A DNA stretch of 64,000 nt. Source: Nymphaea colorata. Its lineage: Eukaryota > Streptophyta > Magnoliopsida > Nymphaeales > Nymphaeaceae. Each line of letters starts with the position of its first letter. Within the stretch, counting starts at the first letter, position 1. Of the stretch, positions 60,852-64,000 are shown one piece after another. The translations under genes and the position numbers were made by a program. The notes under the pieces were generated by a model, which was given only the letters and a program-made list of their open reading frames with translations, did no database searches and was not told the origin of the DNA. The DNA lies in the NCBI RefSeq assembly GCF_008831285.2, contig NC_045150.1:2678001-2742000 (forward strand). The letters are read 5' to 3'.

Positions 60852-63100
60852 CTAATCCTCCTTTAGTCACGCTATACATGCTTAGGCTTGCGCAGAAGGA
60901 TGATATGCTTATGAAATTTGAAGTTTGACTGCTTTTCTAACGGCCAACTGCACCAATCTCCTTAGGCACCAAGTGTTCTGACCTTCTCTTCAATTTTTAT
61001 GTAAGTTCTTCACGAAGAACAATGTTTCTTGTGATTGTTGTTCTATCCCTCAATTCATAATATCGATGGCATTGGTTTTCCAGTACTGAAGGTTACCTAC
61101 TCCATCTCTAACATGCAATATCCAGTATTTCCAAATGTGGGGACAACCCATTTCCTCAGTTCACAGCGTAATTTATTCCAATTTTTGCTGCTTACAAAGA
61201 ATTATCGTCTTAAGCAAGTCAGCAAGCCTTCCGCAGGGAAGCAACTACCAAACTGAAAAGGTTGGTCGCCTGAAGCAGTGGTGCTTGGGGCACAAACTGA
61301 AGGACCTAATCACAGAGCTGTTCACATGCTGCAATTCGGTGGAAAGGACTATCTGTGCATCATCAATCTTCTGGTTTTAACAGTTGCAGTTTTCGCATAA
61401 TTGTTCCCCATGCCCATGTTTGGTTAAGATTTTGTGCAGGATTGGAGTATTTGCACTTCGGTAGTGGCCGGACCCAGTCGAATTTATATAAGCTAAGTAC
61501 ATGTAGAAAATAATTTTGAACAGATTCGGTACTTGCAGGACCCGTAAAGCTGCGAATTGTAGCCATTTTTATGTTCTAAGATATGCCCCTGTCCATGAAC
61601 AGGGGAAGTGGCAGCATGGAGCATCAATGCTCCTTGGTTCCCGAATGGTGTGATCTAACTAAGAAATTAGCTAAGTTGGGAAAGGAACTGCTCTGTTGAT
61701 TCACAAAAAAGTAGACCACGACTATTGAATGGCCTTCAAAACATCCTGAGCCCTCTCTTGAAGTGCTCAGGTACCGAAGCATTTCAGAGGTAGAAGGAAA
61801 CTCTGATGTTTAGCAGAGGCAAGTGGTTTTAGAAACCTGGAAAGGAACCCACTTCATTAGGAGCCCCCATGGCGGATCTTTCTTTTTTCTTCAACTGCGA
61901 CGATTGACTGCTCTTTTACTGTTCTATCAGCTCGTTTCAAATTTTTGTTGCCACATGAACATATGAGCTTATTCCGTGCATTCCCATCGTTAACTTAGCA
62001 GAAGAGGAAGTCCCTTGCAAAATGAAGATGAGAATGCCAACAGTCGTAGAAAAAACATCTGCTGAAGAAGCAGAATTCAACTAGTAGCTTCTCTGATGAA
62101 CGGTTACAAAGTCGATATAAAGAAAAAAGAATGCATCTATTTTTGTCTGTTTTAGTAAGGATTCAAGTTTAAAAATTAGGATGCAGTCTTAGTTTAGGAA
62201 TTAACTATTTACATACTAGTTCCTTTTCACTTGACTTTAGTGCAGGAACTAGTGTTATCTCTCTTTTTCACTTTGCTTTTTTAATTACTTCTTTTAGTCT
62301 TCATCTATGGAAAAAGCTGTAGTTAAAATTAGTAACAGGCCAATAGTTGACCAAGGAGGGGTCATTGGGCACCTCTCACTTTTCCATTTTCGTGTTTTAG
62401 TTTTTTTTTTCGACTGTAAGAAGCAGTCTAGGTAAGTACTAGTGCTCTCAAATAGTATAAGAATTCTAACTATTGACTAACATAGAATATAAGTGTATTA
62501 TCAACTCTTCAATTTACAAGATTTTCCCCGGTGATATTATAGAACTATTAAAATAATTAATATCGTGAGCTTTCCCTATGCCCAGATATAGCCCAGACCG
62601 ATGTTTGCGACTTACAGCCCCGAATTTTCTGGGTCTTTTTTTTCATGACGAGTTTGAAACTTTGAATAGCAGACAGTATCAGTCTACCGAATCACTGATA
62701 CCCAAAAAGTCGTACGGTTGCAAATATGAACCAATTCGGGGCTCCTTACTGTTATTTTTGTACTCTCCTCCCACCAACTTGAGAATAAATCATTGAGATC
62801 ATATTTTTGTTCTCAGAGTCCAAGTTTACTAACTTCACCAGCTCTGTCCATTTGAGAAAAGCCTAGGCAAGTCACAATGAAGATTCGTAGGCTCTAAATT
62901 TGACGCATGCAGTAATCTTCAAGTCTATGGTTTTGCAATTGAGAATAAAATTTCTCTGCAACAAGGGTTGGAACGTTTTGAAAAGTTTTATTTCATACAA
63001 CAAATAAGGCCAGGTTAAGAAGCAGTACCGTGCACACATTGTGCTTTTATCTACGATCAAAGCAAGATGAAGTTCTCTCCAAGATGCAGCAGGGTACGAG
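60852..63100. other. Intergenic, no gene recognised
   Basis: Short frames only (up to 81 codons), none resembling a family. Confidence 0.45.
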
Positions 63101-63635
63101 CGAGTCTACATTCATGAATAACAGCAAAGAATGGGAAAGTTAAGCCGTGACTCCACTCGACCCCCCCTTCACAGTTGGTTTCTTTCATTATGAAAAAAAA
63201 GAAAGAAAATAAACTGAAGAAAAGAAAGCCTTCCAAAAGTTACAGTATTGCACTAAAATTATCGGATGATTAAACAATTAAACAAAGAAAGGTTTTTCAC
63301 AGAGAGAGAGAAAGAGGGAGAGAGATCAATTCTCATATTTACTATCAGACTGTCACCAGTAAAGTATGAGTTCCTGTGGAATCTCTTGAAGTATTAAACT
63401 AGTACTGTACGGCAAATATCCATCGCAATAGAAAATTCTCATTTTCTACAATATAGAACCTAGTAACCCCAGCTAACCAACAAAATCATAATCCTCAAAG
63501 GCAACAACGCAAAACCAGGTTAAGACATAAATTACAACATTCATAGGGGTGCAAGAAAGATAAAAAAAGTTGAGAAGAATGAAAGAATGACAAAAAAGGA
63601 GAACACCTAGCCCCTTTCATGGTCCAAACTACTAA

Positions 63636-63849
63636 CTACATAGAAGACGACCCTCCTGGCCTCCACATCATCTTCTGTGCACACAGAAGGCCCTCCTTAT
63701 CCTTTGAGTAAGTTAGTCGAACCTCCCAATGCAATGACTTAACCAAGTTCTGGATCTCATTGATGGTTTCCATATCATCGCGGACAATAATCTTGCCCTC
63801 TGGTCTCAGTATCCGATCAGTTTCGGCAACAACAGCAATTATGTTGCAC
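63636..63849 (-). CDS. DUF248 / PMT-type methyltransferase, last exon (partial gene)
   Basis: On the minus strand an AG acceptor (TTTTTATGTAG) precedes 214 bp encoding CNIIAVVAETDRILRPEGKI then IVRDDMETINEI, SLHWEVRLTYSKDKEGLL and CAQKMMWRPGGSSSM, with the stop at 63,636-63,638. This is the conserved C-terminus of plant putative methyltransferases related to QUASIMODO2 and Arabidopsis PMT24-26. These are type II Golgi membrane proteins thought to methylate pectin in the Golgi lumen. The DRILRPEGK motif belongs to the SAM-binding fold. The remaining exons lie to the right, outside the window. 63,850-64,000 reads as intron. The 3' untranslated region probably extends left to about 63,100. Confidence 0.92.
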
Positions 63850-64000
63850 CTACATAAAAAAATTCATGGCCATTTTATAAACACCAGATATGTCACCTAC
63901 GCCAGTCAGATCATAGTAATAAATCTCATTCCTATGAGGAATACTCAGATTCTCACGAATTTCTAATAATCTTGGTTCTTCTCAAAAAACCGTATGAGAA
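63850..64000 (-). other. Intron of the methyltransferase gene (partial)
   Basis: AT-rich sequence upstream, on the minus strand, of the acceptor at 63,850-63,851. No exon is visible before the window edge. Confidence 0.6.

Overview
The window is nuclear DNA of a flowering plant. The evidence is AT-rich intergenic sequence full of TA microsatellites, spliced genes with GT-AG introns, plant-type protein families (B3 domain, YIP4-type Yip1 protein, MOZART1/GIP1, DUF248/PMT-type methyltransferase) and plant transposon families (Ty1/copia, hAT, tRNA-derived SINEs, hAT-type MITEs). The species cannot be named from the sequence alone.

Region 1 (1-21,270) is a decayed tandem array of minus-strand B3-domain genes. 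Copy A (1-180) is cut by the window edge, has a frameshift, and may carry a MITE end at the very edge. Copy B (about 2,330-13,778) was an open gene but is split by two nested transposons. One is a 4.9-kb Ty1/copia element (2,382-7,288, 5-bp target duplication) and the other a 5.9-kb hAT element (7,365-13,254, 8-bp target duplication with one mismatch). Copy C (18,589-19,224) is intact and supplies the empty-site sequence for both insertions. Between B and C lies a 1.76-kb non-autonomous hAT-like element (15,417-17,175). A 1-kb direct repeat flanks copy C (17,431-18,469 and 20,238-21,261).

Region 2 (21,270-35,240) is mostly intergenic, with SINE candidates, a MITE, a perfect 62-bp tandem duplication and long TA tracts. 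It holds one plus-strand gene of unknown function (26,664-27,341, or a two-exon form ending at 28,991).

Region 3 (35,400-53,200) holds a tandem duplication of a three-exon YIP4-like gene with identical exon lengths in both copies. Between the copies, on the minus strand, is a single-exon MOZART1/GIP1 gene (45,121-45,339). The two YIP4 proteins differ at about 15 of 276 residues. Intron 1 has grown from 2.1 kb in copy 1 to 5.3 kb in copy 2, which carries repeat material.

Region 4 (53,200-64,000) is largely intergenic. It has a 176-bp MITE with a perfect 8-bp target duplication, hAT terminal fragments and a possible small basic peptide gene at 60,705. At the right edge is the last exon of a minus-strand DUF248/PMT-type methyltransferase gene.

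I found no new multi-gene system. The strongest observations are the paralogue-verified nested insertions in an otherwise open B3 gene, the exact exon conservation of the YIP4 pair, and the well-bounded non-autonomous elements.
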